A stretch of DNA of 55,318 nucleotides, taken from assembly GCA_014860005.1 (NCBI GenBank), contig JACZKP010000207.1:1-55318 (forward strand). The letters run 5' to 3'. Position numbers and translations under genes: made by a program. The notes below the pieces were generated by a model that worked only from the letters and a program-made list of their open reading frames with translations, was not told the DNA's origin and did not search any database. Each line of letters starts with the position of its first letter. The stretch's first letter is position 1. Of the stretch, positions 8,583 through 17,840 are shown piece after piece. This DNA is from Verrucomicrobiota bacterium (lineage in GTDB: Bacteria > Verrucomicrobiota > Verrucomicrobiae > Limisphaerales > UBA11358).

Positions 8583-9233
8583 ATGGTGAGCCTGATGATC
8601 CGCAAACCACATCTGTTAATTCTCCTGGTCGCCTCATTCGCTATTTTCGTTTCGGCTTTCGTCATTGACCAGGCGTGCCGTTGGTCCGATCCCCTCGAGG
8701 GCGCCCTCAATGGGCTGGTCCAGACGATAGTCTTAGGACCCGGGTGGTTCATCATCATCCTTCCGCTGAGTCTTGTTATTCATGGCTTTTTCCGTTGGCG
8801 ACGTTGGGAGCGTAATCGGTCCTTGGCAGTCCTCGCCCCTTCATTGGCTTGCGTCCTAGCTACCTTGGCTGGACTGATAGTTGACCCACCGACAGCACCT
8901 CACCGTTTCTATCGCTTTACGGACGTGAATCTACCGGCTTCGGTTCGCGATATTCGTACCCACTTCACGGGCGGAGGCTTGGCTGACTACGGGGACACCT
9001 ATTATTTCCGATGCAGCGCGGAAGATACGGACAGGCTCATTATGGCCCTTGGACTCCGACTTGCCGATGAGTACGATCAAGACTGGTTCGCAACTCGTCC
9101 ACTCCCGTCCTGGCCAGATCCTTCGGCGTGGACAGGTCGGCTCGTTTACCGTGGCGGTCGCGATCATTGGTTTTACTACCTCGTCACGGACGCTTCACGG
9201 GAGCAGGTTTATTTGTTTATCGGTTGTATTTAA
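8583..9233 (+). CDS. Hypothetical membrane protein
   Basis: A 216-residue protein with three hydrophobic segments in its first 110 residues (around LLILLVASFAIFVSAFVI, FIIILPLSLVIHGFF and LAPSLACVLATLAGLIV), followed by a soluble C-terminal domain with many aromatic residues (FYRFTDVNLPASVRDIRTHF; GDTYYFRCSAED). The frame is open upstream to 8412, overlapping the previous gene, but ATG 8583 directly precedes the first membrane segment. No family is recognised. The soluble part is probably outside the membrane. Confidence 0.6.
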   Translation: MVSLMIRKPHLLILLVASFAIFVSAFVIDQACRWSDPLEGALNGLVQTIVLGPGWFIIILPLSLVIHGFFRWRRWERNRSLAVLAPSLACVLATLAGLIVDPPTAPHRFYRFTDVNLPASVRDIRTHFTGGGLADYGDTYYFRCSAEDTDRLIMALGLRLADEYDQDWFATRPLPSWPDPSAWTGRLVYRGGRDHWFYYLVTDASREQVYLFIGCI

Positions 9234-9356
9234 TCGCGAATTTCTGTTTTGAGCTAAACAAATTTCTTCGCGCTTGGCTTAGGCGGAGTGGCTCTCTACA
9301 TTGGCGCGCAATTCGCGCTCGAGGGGAGCGCGTCGGACAATCATTGGAACTGGCTT

Positions 9357-11447
9357 ATGAAAGAGTATCAAGCGGGCGACATCCGCAATTTCGCAATCGT
9401 GGGGCATGCTTCTTCGGGTAAGACGATGCTCAGTGAGGCCATGCTGGCCTGCGCCGGCGTCATCAACCGCATGGGCAGCATTGCCGCTGGCACGACGGTA
9501 TCGGATTATCACGAGAGTGAAAAGCAGCGCCAGATTTCCGTGTCCGCCTCGCTCATGCACCTGGAATGGCTCGGCAAGAAGTTCAATCTCCTCGATTGCC
9601 CGGGTTACGCGGATTTCATCAGCGAAGGTCTCGGGGCGCTGCGCGTGGGCGATTTCGCCCTGATCGTGGTAAACGCCACTCACGGTGTGGGCGTGGGTAC
9701 GGATGCGGTCTGGAAATACGCAACGCAATACGGCATCCCGAAGATGATCGTCGTCAATGGACTGGACAAGGAGGAGGCGGACTTTGACAACGAGTTGGTC
9801 GAATTACGTGCGCATTTTGGTGAACGGGTTTTTCCGCTGGCCATGCCCATGAACTCCGGGCCGGGCTTTAATCAGTTGCTCGACGTGATTCGCAGCGAGG
9901 TGATCACCTACGCGGACGACCGGAGCGGCAAGTTCACCGAAGCGCCGCCGACCGGCGACTGGGCGCAACGGGTCGGCCAGGCGCACGAGCGTTTGATCGA
10001 ATACATTGCCGAGTCCGACGATACGCTCATGGAAAAGTGGATGGAGAAAGGCACGCTGACGGAAGATGAATTGCGCGCGGGCTTGCACGCGGCGATCCAG
10101 AAACAGTCGTTCGTGCCGGTGTTCTGCACCTCGGCGGAAAACAACATCGGCGTGGCGCGGTTGATGGATTTCATCGCCAAGTACGGTTCGTCACCGGTGG
10201 ATCGCGCCAAAGTCGAGGCGCACGACGCGGATGGGAAGGAAGTGGAATTGTCGCTCACCGATCCCGATCCGGTCTGCTACATCTTCAAAACGATGAGCGA
10301 GGCGCAGTTCGGGGAACTGTCGTTCTTCCGGCTCTACTCGGGCCAGATCAAGTTTGGTTCGGAACTCTACAACACGGACCGCCGCAGCACGGAAAAGGTC
10401 GGCCAGATTTATTTGTTGAACGGCAAGATGCGCGAGACGGCGCCGGTGCTCCACGCGGGCGACATTGCCGCCGTGGTAAAGTTGAAGGATACCCACACCG
10501 GTAATACGCTGTGCGGCGGCAAGAAACCCGTGTCGCTGCCGAAGGTGGTTTATCCGCGGCCGAACATTCACGCTTCGCTCAAGAGCACCGGCAAGGGCGA
10601 GGAGGATAAGATTGCGTCCGGGTTGGCGGCGTTGCATCACGAGGACCCGACCTTCCTGCATCATGTGGACGGTGAACTGCACCAAACCGTGCTTTCCGCG
10701 CAGGGGGAATTGCATCTGGAAGTCATCGCCGACCGTTTGCGGCGGCGATACAACGTGCATGTGGAGCTTTCCGAGCCGCGGGTGAAATACCGCGAGACAG
10801 TCAAGGCGCGGGGGGAATCGAAGTATCGTCACAAGAAACAAACCGGCGGCGCGGGACAGTTCGCGGAAGTCTGGATGCGCATTGAGCCGAAGCCGCGCGA
10901 CACCGGCCTCGAATTTACGCAATCGCTGGTCGGCCAGAATGTGGACCGCGTGTTTGTACCGTCCGTGGAGAAAGGCGTGATGAAAGCCTGCGAGGAAGGC
11001 ATCGTCGCGGGCTATCGGGTCGTGGACGTGAAGATTGATTTTTACGACGGCAAGATGCATCCGGTGGACTCGAAGGACATTGCGTTCCAAGTGGCGGGTT
11101 ACTTTGCCTTCAAGGAAGCGTTCACGGCCGCGCGGCCCTGCATGTTGGAGCCCATTCATATTGTGGAAATCCGCATCCCCGAGGATTGCATGGGCAAGGT
11201 GATGGGCGATCTTTCGAGCCGGCGTGGCAAGATTCAAGGCATGGACATGGACGGCAGTTTCCAGGTCATCAAAGCGCACGTGCCCGCCAAGGAGCTTTAC
11301 CGCTACTCCAGCACCCTCCGTTCGCTCACGGGTGGACGCGGAGTACATACGGACGATTTCAGTCACTACGAGGAAATGCCGCGCGAGGCGGAGCACAAGC
11401 TCATTGAGGAAAGCAAAAAGCTCCGGCAGCAACAGCAGGAGGAGTGA
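9357..11447 (+). CDS. Elongation factor G paralogue (EF-G-like GTPase)
   Basis: A 696-residue translational GTPase with the full EF-G domain order. The P-loop is GHASSGKT (about residues 16-23), followed by switch I (GTTVSDYHESEKQRQISV), G3 DCPGYADF and a G4 region VNGLDKEEADF where the usual NKxD lysine position holds glycine. Domains III-V follow (QGELHLEVIADRLRRRYNV; GGAGQFAEVWMRIEP; EDCMGKVMGDLSSRRGKIQG). The EF-G2-type signature and changed G-motifs suggest a paralogue instead of the main fusA, which normally lies in the ribosomal str operon. ATG 9357 gives the standard short N-terminus. It stands alone, with no ribosomal genes nearby. Confidence 0.9.
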   Translation: MKEYQAGDIRNFAIVGHASSGKTMLSEAMLACAGVINRMGSIAAGTTVSDYHESEKQRQISVSASLMHLEWLGKKFNLLDCPGYADFISEGLGALRVGDFALIVVNATHGVGVGTDAVWKYATQYGIPKMIVVNGLDKEEADFDNELVELRAHFGERVFPLAMPMNSGPGFNQLLDVIRSEVITYADDRSGKFTEAPPTGDWAQRVGQAHERLIEYIAESDDTLMEKWMEKGTLTEDELRAGLHAAIQKQSFVPVFCTSAENNIGVARLMDFIAKYGSSPVDRAKVEAHDADGKEVELSLTDPDPVCYIFKTMSEAQFGELSFFRLYSGQIKFGSELYNTDRRSTEKVGQIYLLNGKMRETAPVLHAGDIAAVVKLKDTHTGNTLCGGKKPVSLPKVVYPRPNIHASLKSTGKGEEDKIASGLAALHHEDPTFLHHVDGELHQTVLSAQGELHLEVIADRLRRRYNVHVELSEPRVKYRETVKARGESKYRHKKQTGGAGQFAEVWMRIEPKPRDTGLEFTQSLVGQNVDRVFVPSVEKGVMKACEEGIVAGYRVVDVKIDFYDGKMHPVDSKDIAFQVAGYFAFKEAFTAARPCMLEPIHIVEIRIPEDCMGKVMGDLSSRRGKIQGMDMDGSFQVIKAHVPAKELYRYSSTLRSLTGGRGVHTDDFSHYEEMPREAEHKLIEESKKLRQQQQEE

Positions 11448-11586
11448 ACCGCCTGATGCGGGGCAGGGGCGTGGTGTTGCCGTGACACCGGTCAGGACAT
11501 TTACGCCGAGCGCAACTGTGCGTTGTGGATGACTCATCCGCGGGCATTGCTGGTGGTGCTGGCGGCGAGACAATCCGAATTGGTCC

Positions 11587-12834
11587 ATGATCCCATCTGC
11601 AATGCTGGCTGCTTCACCGGCAGAACCGTCCGAACCTGCCGCGCGGCTGGCTTCGCTCGATGCTTATCGCGGCCTGGTCATCGTCGCGATGACGTTCGTG
11701 AATTATCTCGCCGGGGTGAATAACATTCCCGCCTGGGCCAAGCATGCGCCGGATGCCGCTGACGCCTACACTTTCGTGGACCTGGTTTTCCCTGCGTTCC
11801 TGTTCATTGTGGGTGTGGCGATTCCGCTGGCGCTGCACAAACGGAAGATGCAGGGCGAATCTTTGGCGTTGCAGTTGAAGCGCATCCTGTTGCGTTCCGC
11901 CTCTTTGATTGGCGTGGGCGTGATCATGGTGAACAAGGGCTCGTTCGCGACTGAGGCGGCGTGGCTTCCCAAGGAACTTTGGTATCTCCTGACGATGTCG
12001 TGGGTGCTGGTGGTGTGGGCGGAGGTGCCGGTCAGTTCTTCGCCGCTACGCCAGCGCATTCACCTGGGTGCGCGCGTGACCGCCGGCGTCGGCCTTGTGA
12101 TTCTGCTCGCGCTGTTTCGCGGCAAGAACGCGGCTGGAGAGATTGTCTGGCTGCAAACTTCGTGGTGGGGAATTCTCGGATTAATTGGCTGGGCGTACCT
12201 GGCGTGCAGTGTTGCGTTTTTGCTCACGCGTGGCAATTCACTCGCGCTGTCCGGTATTCTCGGCCTGATGCTCGCGTTGTACATCGGCAACCGGCATGGC
12301 GTGTTGCACTGGCTGGGGCCGGTGCATGGGCTGCTCAATATCGGCCAGATTTTTGGCAGCACTGCGGCGAGCGTGATGATGGGCGTGCTCGTGGGGAACT
12401 GGTTTGTGGGGGAAGCTGCCGCCCGCACAGCGTTTCAACGCGCGCGATTCTTCTTCCTGTTCGGCGTGGGTCTGTTGCTGGCTGGGACGCTGGTGCGGCC
12501 CTTGCACGGGATCAACAAGATCGCCGCGACAGAAGCTTACGCGCTGGTGTCCGGCGGTTGGTGCTGTCTGGCGTTCCTAGCGGTTTACCTGCTGCTGGAC
12601 GTGGTTCGCTGGCGCAGTTGGGCCGGGCCGGTGAATCTCGTGGGGCAGAACGCGGTGCTCGCCTACGTGCTGCCGGGCATTGTGGGCAGCTTCTTTGCCA
12701 CCATCGGGCTTTCAGGATGGTTGTGGCCTTTTGGCAGCGGTTGGGCCGGCGCTCTGAACGCCGCAGCGTTGACGGTGCTGATTTGCGCGGTGACTTACGG
12801 TCTGACACGCGTTGGGTTCCGCGTGCGGCTATGA
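11587..12834 (+). CDS. HGSNAT-like / DUF5009 multi-pass acyltransferase
   Basis: A 415-residue membrane protein with about ten to eleven hydrophobic segments. The N-terminal stretch RLASLDAYRGLVIVAMTFVN followed by TFVDLVFPAFLFIVGVAIPL is typical of the heparan-alpha-glucosaminide N-acetyltransferase/DUF5009 family, where acyl groups cross the membrane to sugars. The family is common in Verrucomicrobia and Bacteroidetes, often near polysaccharide or cell-wall genes. The next gene encodes a peptidoglycan amidase, so a role in modifying cell-wall or environmental amino sugars is possible but inferred only. Confidence 0.82.
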   Translation: MIPSAMLAASPAEPSEPAARLASLDAYRGLVIVAMTFVNYLAGVNNIPAWAKHAPDAADAYTFVDLVFPAFLFIVGVAIPLALHKRKMQGESLALQLKRILLRSASLIGVGVIMVNKGSFATEAAWLPKELWYLLTMSWVLVVWAEVPVSSSPLRQRIHLGARVTAGVGLVILLALFRGKNAAGEIVWLQTSWWGILGLIGWAYLACSVAFLLTRGNSLALSGILGLMLALYIGNRHGVLHWLGPVHGLLNIGQIFGSTAASVMMGVLVGNWFVGEAAARTAFQRARFFFLFGVGLLLAGTLVRPLHGINKIAATEAYALVSGGWCCLAFLAVYLLLDVVRWRSWAGPVNLVGQNAVLAYVLPGIVGSFFATIGLSGWLWPFGSGWAGALNAAALTVLICAVTYGLTRVGFRVRL

Positions 12835-12886
12835 GCGGGCGCGATTTCGTGTGGCCGGCCGGCTGGGGCATGATTATTCTGACCGC

Positions 12887-13492
12887 ATGAAATGGTTCGC
12901 TGCGATTTTCCTCCTGCCGTTGCTCTGTTCCTGCACCATGTCCCGGCATGCGGCCAGTCCGCCACCGGACCTGACGATCTTGACGCGCGCGGACTGGAAC
13001 GCCAAACCGGCGGTAGCGGAAATGAAATCGCATCAGCCGGGCTATATCACCATCCATCACACCGCCACGCGGCAGAATCCGCAGCGTTCACTGGCAGACA
13101 AGTTGCAGGGTTTGCAGAAGTTCTCGCAAAACGAAGGCAAGCTGGCCAGTGGCCGCACCAAGCCCGCCTGGCCCGACGTGCCCTACCATTTCTATATTGA
13201 TTGCCACGGCGACGTGGCTGAGGGTCGCGACGTGAACTTTGTCGGCGACACCAACACCGAGTACGATCCCACCGGCCATGTGCTGGTCGTGCTGGAAGGC
13301 AACTTCGAGGAAGAGACGGTGGGGGACGCACAATGGGCGACGCTGCAAAAGTTGGTGGCGTGGCTCACGGCGCGGTATCGCGTGTCACCCGAAAAAGTGC
13401 AAAGCCACCAGGATTACGCAAAGACTTTGTGTCCGGGGAAGGATTTGTACCGTCGCTTGAATGAGCTTCGCCAGACGTTGGGCAAGCCTTGA
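12887..13492 (+). CDS. N-acetylmuramoyl-L-alanine amidase (Amidase_2) lipoprotein
   Basis: A 201-residue lipoprotein: MKWFAAIFLLPLLCSC gives a signal peptide with lipobox LCSC. The amidase_2/PGRP domain shows the first zinc ligand in YITIHHTA, the central VPYHFYIDCHGDVAEGR and the final SHQDYAKTLCPGKDLYR with the second histidine and the cysteine ligand. It should cleave the bond between N-acetylmuramic acid and L-alanine of peptidoglycan, anchored in the cell envelope. ATG 12887 is chosen because the signal peptide begins there. Signal peptidase I lies 167 bases downstream. Confidence 0.9.
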   Translation: MKWFAAIFLLPLLCSCTMSRHAASPPPDLTILTRADWNAKPAVAEMKSHQPGYITIHHTATRQNPQRSLADKLQGLQKFSQNEGKLASGRTKPAWPDVPYHFYIDCHGDVAEGRDVNFVGDTNTEYDPTGHVLVVLEGNFEEETVGDAQWATLQKLVAWLTARYRVSPEKVQSHQDYAKTLCPGKDLYRRLNELRQTLGKP

Positions 13493-13642
13493 CCCAAATT
13501 CCGAAGTCGTGGTGGCACCTGGGGGGGCAGCCGCAGATGGAGCGGAACTTTTCCTTATGCTTTTATCCGATTTTCCGGGGCGACGATTGGTATTTGCCCT
13601 GGGTTGTCCGCCACCGGTCAAGATGCAAATCTTGGATGCAAA

Positions 13643-13650
13643 GGAGGAGG
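13643..13650 (+). promoter_or_regulatory. Strong ribosome binding site for lepB
   Basis: The purine run GGAGGAGG sits about 9 bases before ATG 13660. It is one of the few strong Shine-Dalgarno sequences in the window and settles the start of the signal peptidase gene, whose frame is open a further 57 codons upstream. Confidence 0.75.
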
Positions 13651-13659
13651 TCCAAGTTT

Positions 13660-14241
13660 ATGGGGTTTTTGGAAAAGGAACTTGAAGGAAGCAAACCGGC
13701 TGTGGCCCTGGCTGGCGGGGGCAGACGCAGAAATAGTCACCCGGTTTCCGCGCGTTGCCTCAAGCAGGTTTTCGGGTGGCTGGTCGTGGCCGGCCTGGCC
13801 TACGGTTGTTTTTACTTGAGCCAGCGCTACGTGGTTCAGGTGGTCCAGGTCACCGGCCTGAGCATGTCCCCAAGTTTGCCTGACTCGAGTTGGTATCTGC
13901 TCAACCGGCTGGTTTATTATTTCCGCGAACCCAAGCCCCGGGACATTGTCGTTTTGTATGATCCGGAAGAACAGGGGTACGCGATCAAACGCATCATCGC
14001 GCAACCGGGCGACTCGGTTTATGTACGGGATGGACGGGTGTACGTGAACGGGATTTTATTGCGGGAGCCGTACTTGCCGCCGGGTACGAAAACCCACCCC
14101 AGTTCCAGGTACTCGGCACAATTCTGGATTTGTGGCCGTCACCAATACTTTGTCCTGGGCGACAACCGCACCAACAGTGCCGACAGCCGCGTGTACGGGG
14201 CCGTGCCCGAGCAATACATTCTGGGCTTGGTCTCCCCCTGA
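13660..14241 (+). CDS. lepB: Signal peptidase I
   Basis: A 193-residue S26 family peptidase that removes signal peptides from secreted proteins at the outer face of the inner membrane. One membrane segment (about residues 34-51) is followed by the catalytic serine box TGLSMSPSLP, the catalytic lysine box YAIKRIIAQPGDSVYV and the conserved GDNRTNSADSR. The length is normal for a compact LepB. The strong ribosome binding site at 13643-13650 fixes the start; the open frame upstream translates into unrelated sequence. It follows the amidase gene in the same direction. Confidence 0.93.
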   Translation: MGFLEKELEGSKPAVALAGGGRRRNSHPVSARCLKQVFGWLVVAGLAYGCFYLSQRYVVQVVQVTGLSMSPSLPDSSWYLLNRLVYYFREPKPRDIVVLYDPEEQGYAIKRIIAQPGDSVYVRDGRVYVNGILLREPYLPPGTKTHPSSRYSAQFWICGRHQYFVLGDNRTNSADSRVYGAVPEQYILGLVSP

Positions 14242-14356
14242 AACGGCTGGGCTCCGGGGTTCAGTGCTTTCTGGCCGGCGTCCCGGTTTTCGGCTTTCAG
14301 TTCTCAGCGTTTCCCGTTAAAACCCTGCTCATGCCGAGCCGGGAACAACGCTCAGA

Positions 14357-17300
14357 ATGGACCGCGCTGCCATGACCGCCGCTGAATTCAAACGGAAATG
14401 GGCGCGCTATCGGGGCAAGGAAACCTCCGCCTACCAGGAGCATTTCAACGACCTGTGCCGCCTGCTCGGCCAGCCCACGCCCGCCGAGGCCGACCCCAGC
14501 GGCAGCGAACTCTTTTGCTTCCAAAAGCACGTCGTGAAGGACGCCGAACTGCTCGCCGACACCGAGGCCGGCCCCGACGAGGGCGATCCGCAAGAACGCG
14601 GCTATGCCGACGTGTGGAAAAAGGACTGCTTTGGCTGGGAATACAAGGGCAAGAAGAAGAACCTCGATCGGGCCTACAAGCAACTCCTCCGCTACCGGGA
14701 AAGTCTGCTCAATCCGCCGCTGCTGATCGTCTGCGACTTCGACCGCTACATCATCAAGACGAACTTCAATGGCACGGTCTGCGAGACGCACGAATTCACC
14801 AACGACCAGATTGACCGGCCCGAAAACCTGCGGATTCTCCGCGCCGCGTTCGAGAATCCCGATTTCCTCAAGCCGCAACGCACCACCGCGCAAGTCACGG
14901 AGAACCTCGCCGCGCAGATTGGCGAAGTCGCCCGGTCCCTGCAAAAGCGGGAGAGTGTGGAACTGGCCGACACCCACACCCGCGCGGAATTTCGCGTCGG
15001 GCAGAAGAAAAACCTCCGCATCGCCCGCTTTCTCAATCGCATCGTGTTCTGTTTCTTTGCCGAGGACACCGGCCTGCTGCCCCGGAAGCTCTTTAGCGAA
15101 CTGCTCAAGACCGGCATTGACGATCTCCACCACTTCGCCGTCACGCTCGAAAAGCTGTTCCAGGTCATGGCCAAAGGCGGCACGTTTGGCATTCACAAAA
15201 TCCGCCACTTCAACGGGCACCTGTTTGAGGATGCCAGCGTCTTTGAACTGACCGAGGACGAATTGCGCAAACTCGCCGACGCCAGCGAAGCCGACTGGCA
15301 GTTCATCCAGCCCAGCATCATGGGCACGCTCTTTCAACGGGCCCTCGACGAAAGCCAGCGGGCCGCCCTGGGCGCGCAATACACCTGCGAGGCGGACATT
15401 CGCGATCTGGTCGAGCCGGTGCTTATGGCCCCGCTCCGCCGCGAATGGGCCGCGCTCAAGGCTGAACTCGTAGCCGCCGACGTGAGGAGGCTCAAAACTC
15501 CCCGCGGAGAAAAGAATGAGCCTCCTCACGTCGTCTCCTACAAGGCGAAGCTCGCCGCCTTTCTCAAAAAACTGCGCACCCTCATCGTCATGGACCCCGC
15601 CTGCGGCAGCGGCAACTTCCTTTATGTCTCGCTCCAGATGCTGCTCGACCTGGAAAAGGAAGTCATCAACTTCGCCGCGCAACTCGGCTTTCGCTTTGAG
15701 TTGGAGGTGAGCGTGCAACAACTGCGCGCCATCGAAATCAATCCCTACGCCTTCGAACTGGCGCAGGTGTCCGTGCAAATCGGCTGGCTGCAATGGCGGC
15801 GCGACAACGGTTTCGACAACGACCGCTCGCCCGTGCTGCAAGACCTCGACGGCTTCCACAACGAAGACGCCCTGCTCGTGCCGCACTTCCGCAGCAAGGC
15901 CAGAACGCTGAAGGAAGCGCAGGCGGGCGAACACGCGGGCGACGATGCCTTGAAGTTCTACACCGAACGCGAGTGGCCGGAATGTGACGTGATCGTGGGG
16001 AATCCGCCGTTTCTCGGGGGCAAGTTGATCCGTCGTGAATTGGGCGACAACTATGTTGACGCACTCTTTGAGAATCTTGGCAAGCGAGTTCCACCTGAAG
16101 CTGATCTTTGCTGCTACTGGTTTGAGAAGGCGCGGCAACAGATCGAACGCGGCAAGTGCAGACGGGCCGGATTGCTTGCGACGCAAGGTATCCGCGGCGG
16201 GGCAAATCGCGAAGTGCTAAAGCGGATCAAGGACACTGGAGACATCTTCTTTGCAGAAAGCGACCGGTCCTGGATTCTCGCCGGGGCAAATGTTCATGTA
16301 AGCATGATTGGTTTCGACGATGGCTCGGAAAAGGATCGCATACTAAATGGCCACGCCGTGCCCGCGATTCACTCCAACCTGTCAGCAACAACAGCAGACA
16401 CGACGACGGCGACGCCACTGCGTGCGAACTCCGAACTCGCATACATGGGCGACACCAAGGGCGGATCTTTCGACATTACAGAGGCGCAAGCCTTGGAAAT
16501 GTTGCAACAGCCAAATCCGCACGGCAAACCAAACTCCGATGTGATCGTGCCGTGGGTCAACGGCCTTGATGTAACGCGCCGATCTCGCAGCATGTTCATC
16601 CTCGACTTCGGGCTTACGCGCCCCGAACACGACTGCGCAAAGTATCAAGAGCCGTTCGCTCACGTGCGCGAACACGTCCGTCCGGAGCGTGTGAAGAATA
16701 ACCGGGCGCTATACGCAAGAAACTGGTGGCGGCACGTCGAGGCGCGTCCCGGAATGTTGGCGGCCCTCGCGCCTTTGCCTCGGTTTCTCACGACTGTTCG
16801 TGTATCCAAGTTCCGCCTTTTCGTCTGGCATACCGCGCCGACACTTCCCGACAGTTCCTGTTTTTCGTTCGCTCGTTCTGATGACTATTTTCTTGGTGTC
16901 TTGCACTCACGTTTCCATGAGGTTTGGGCCTTGAAGCAAGGCACGCGGCTGGAAACGCGCCCGCGCTACACGCCGAACACTTGCTTTGAAACTTTTCCGT
17001 TTCCGTTCGCCGACGATTTGCAGGCGACCGCGCCATCATCTGCGGAAGCGGAAACATTGGACCTGAACGGCGGCATGGCCAGCATGGTGGAGCGGCGGTT
17101 CCTCAAAGTGCGGGAAGAACCGCCGCCGTATCATGCCGCTGGTAGCAGCGGACGTGAGTCCGCTCATTCTTCCTCCTCCGCCCGAAATCAGAGCCGACTC
17201 ACATCGGCTGCTACGAAAGATGAGCTTCGCGCCGCGATTGCCGCCGCCGCGCGCGAGTTGAACGACTTGCGCGAACGCTGGCTCAATCCGCCCGAATGGA

Positions 17301-17827
17301 CGCGCACGGAAATCCTGGAGTTCCCCGCCAGCGTGGACGGCCCGTGGGCGCGTTATGTGGAGTGCGGTGACTCGTCACCGCTTTCGTCGCCTGACCGGCT
17401 TGGCGGTCAGGCAGAGCCGCGTCCAGCGGCTTGTGGGAAATCCAGCCTGCCAGCTTCATCCGGCGGCGACCAGTCGCCTGCCGAAAGCGTGGACAAGTCC
17501 GCGCAGTCCAAAATCGGCGTCGCCCGTTATCCACGCCTCGTGCCCAAGGACGCGGAGTGCGCCGCCAGGCTGAAAAAGCGCACGCTCACCAATCTCTACA
17601 ATGAACGCCCCACCTGGCTCGATCTGGCGCACCAGAAACTGGATGCCGCCGTCGCCGCCGCCTACGGCTGGGTTCGAGCCGGACAGGCCACCACCGATCT
17701 GAGCGACGAACAGATTCTGGAAAAGCTGTTGGCGTTGAATCTCGAACGCGCCGCCGAAGAAGCCAAAACCGCAAAGATAAAGAAGCCGAAAGCCCAGCGG
17801 GCCAAACTCGCGGAGGAAATGATTTGA
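14357..17827 (+). CDS. MmeI-like single-chain restriction-modification enzyme
   Basis: A 1156-residue type IIG/IIL enzyme in which cleavage and methylation reside in one chain. The N-terminal nuclease shows D85, E95 and K97, that is the spacing D-x9-ExK known from MmeI (the local sequence is GYADVW...GWEYKGKK). A helical linker leads to the N6-adenine methyltransferase with motif I DPACGSGNF near residue 413 and motif IV NPPF at 549. A target-recognition region and C-terminal helical part follow. It is longer than MmeI (about 920 residues), partly because three palindromic repeats are read through in frame (residues about 372-395, 929-953 and 1003-1041). ATG 14372 is an alternative start. No separate R or S gene is nearby. 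A neighbouring fragment at 18844 repeats 31 bases of it. Confidence 0.88.
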   Translation: MDRAAMTAAEFKRKWARYRGKETSAYQEHFNDLCRLLGQPTPAEADPSGSELFCFQKHVVKDAELLADTEAGPDEGDPQERGYADVWKKDCFGWEYKGKKKNLDRAYKQLLRYRESLLNPPLLIVCDFDRYIIKTNFNGTVCETHEFTNDQIDRPENLRILRAAFENPDFLKPQRTTAQVTENLAAQIGEVARSLQKRESVELADTHTRAEFRVGQKKNLRIARFLNRIVFCFFAEDTGLLPRKLFSELLKTGIDDLHHFAVTLEKLFQVMAKGGTFGIHKIRHFNGHLFEDASVFELTEDELRKLADASEADWQFIQPSIMGTLFQRALDESQRAALGAQYTCEADIRDLVEPVLMAPLRREWAALKAELVAADVRRLKTPRGEKNEPPHVVSYKAKLAAFLKKLRTLIVMDPACGSGNFLYVSLQMLLDLEKEVINFAAQLGFRFELEVSVQQLRAIEINPYAFELAQVSVQIGWLQWRRDNGFDNDRSPVLQDLDGFHNEDALLVPHFRSKARTLKEAQAGEHAGDDALKFYTEREWPECDVIVGNPPFLGGKLIRRELGDNYVDALFENLGKRVPPEADLCCYWFEKARQQIERGKCRRAGLLATQGIRGGANREVLKRIKDTGDIFFAESDRSWILAGANVHVSMIGFDDGSEKDRILNGHAVPAIHSNLSATTADTTTATPLRANSELAYMGDTKGGSFDITEAQALEMLQQPNPHGKPNSDVIVPWVNGLDVTRRSRSMFILDFGLTRPEHDCAKYQEPFAHVREHVRPERVKNNRALYARNWWRHVEARPGMLAALAPLPRFLTTVRVSKFRLFVWHTAPTLPDSSCFSFARSDDYFLGVLHSRFHEVWALKQGTRLETRPRYTPNTCFETFPFPFADDLQATAPSSAEAETLDLNGGMASMVERRFLKVREEPPPYHAAGSSGRESAHSSSSARNQSRLTSAATKDELRAAIAAAARELNDLRERWLNPPEWTRTEILEFPASVDGPWARYVECGDSSPLSSPDRLGGQAEPRPAACGKSSLPASSGGDQSPAESVDKSAQSKIGVARYPRLVPKDAECAARLKKRTLTNLYNERPTWLDLAHQKLDAAVAAAYGWVRAGQATTDLSDEQILEKLLALNLERAAEEAKTAKIKKPKAQRAKLAEEMI
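15470..15541. repeat. Palindromic element A, in frame inside the MmeI-like gene
   Basis: 72 bases with 25-base inverted arms (22 of 25 pairs match), built on GTAGCCGCCGACGTGAGGAG, and a 22-base loop. It is a multiple of three and contributes residues about 372-395 (starting VAADVRRL and ending PPHVVSY), just before methyltransferase motif I. The left arm matches element B and the right arm matches element C almost perfectly. Confidence 0.88.
17142..17214. repeat. Palindromic element D, in frame inside the MmeI-like gene
   Basis: Inverted arms of 24 bases (17142-17165 and 17191-17214) based on GTAGCAGCCGACGTGAGTC, related to elements A to C but with CAG in place of CCG. It is translated as serine-rich sequence (GSSGRESAHSSSSARNQS) between the target-recognition region and the C-terminal helices. 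Confidence 0.82.
17364..17478. repeat. Palindromic element E (three hairpins), in frame
   Basis: Three short hairpins follow each other: GCGGTGA/TCACCGC at 17364-17381, CCTGACCG/CGGTCAGG at 17390-17411 and GGCGAC/GTCGCC at 17465-17478. The translation (CGDSSPLSSPDRLGG and following) is low in complexity and unlike the rest of the enzyme, so this looks like an inserted repeat of a different family from A-D. Confidence 0.65.
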
Positions 17828-17840
17828 AAGCCAGCCGCAG

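Noticed and set aside
10191..11588. 465-codon minus-strand frame opposite the EF-G gene
   Set aside because: A shadow of the EF-G paralogue, whose motifs are unambiguous.
13489..13659. Upstream 57-codon extension of signal peptidase I
   Set aside because: The extension has no likeness to LepB, and a strong ribosome binding site lies just before ATG 13660.
14297..16186. Long minus-strand open frame (629 codons) opposite the MmeI-like gene
   Set aside because: It mirrors a GC-rich coding sequence with strong motifs (D-x9-ExK, DPACGSGNF, NPPF) on the plus strand; the antisense translation has no domain likeness.
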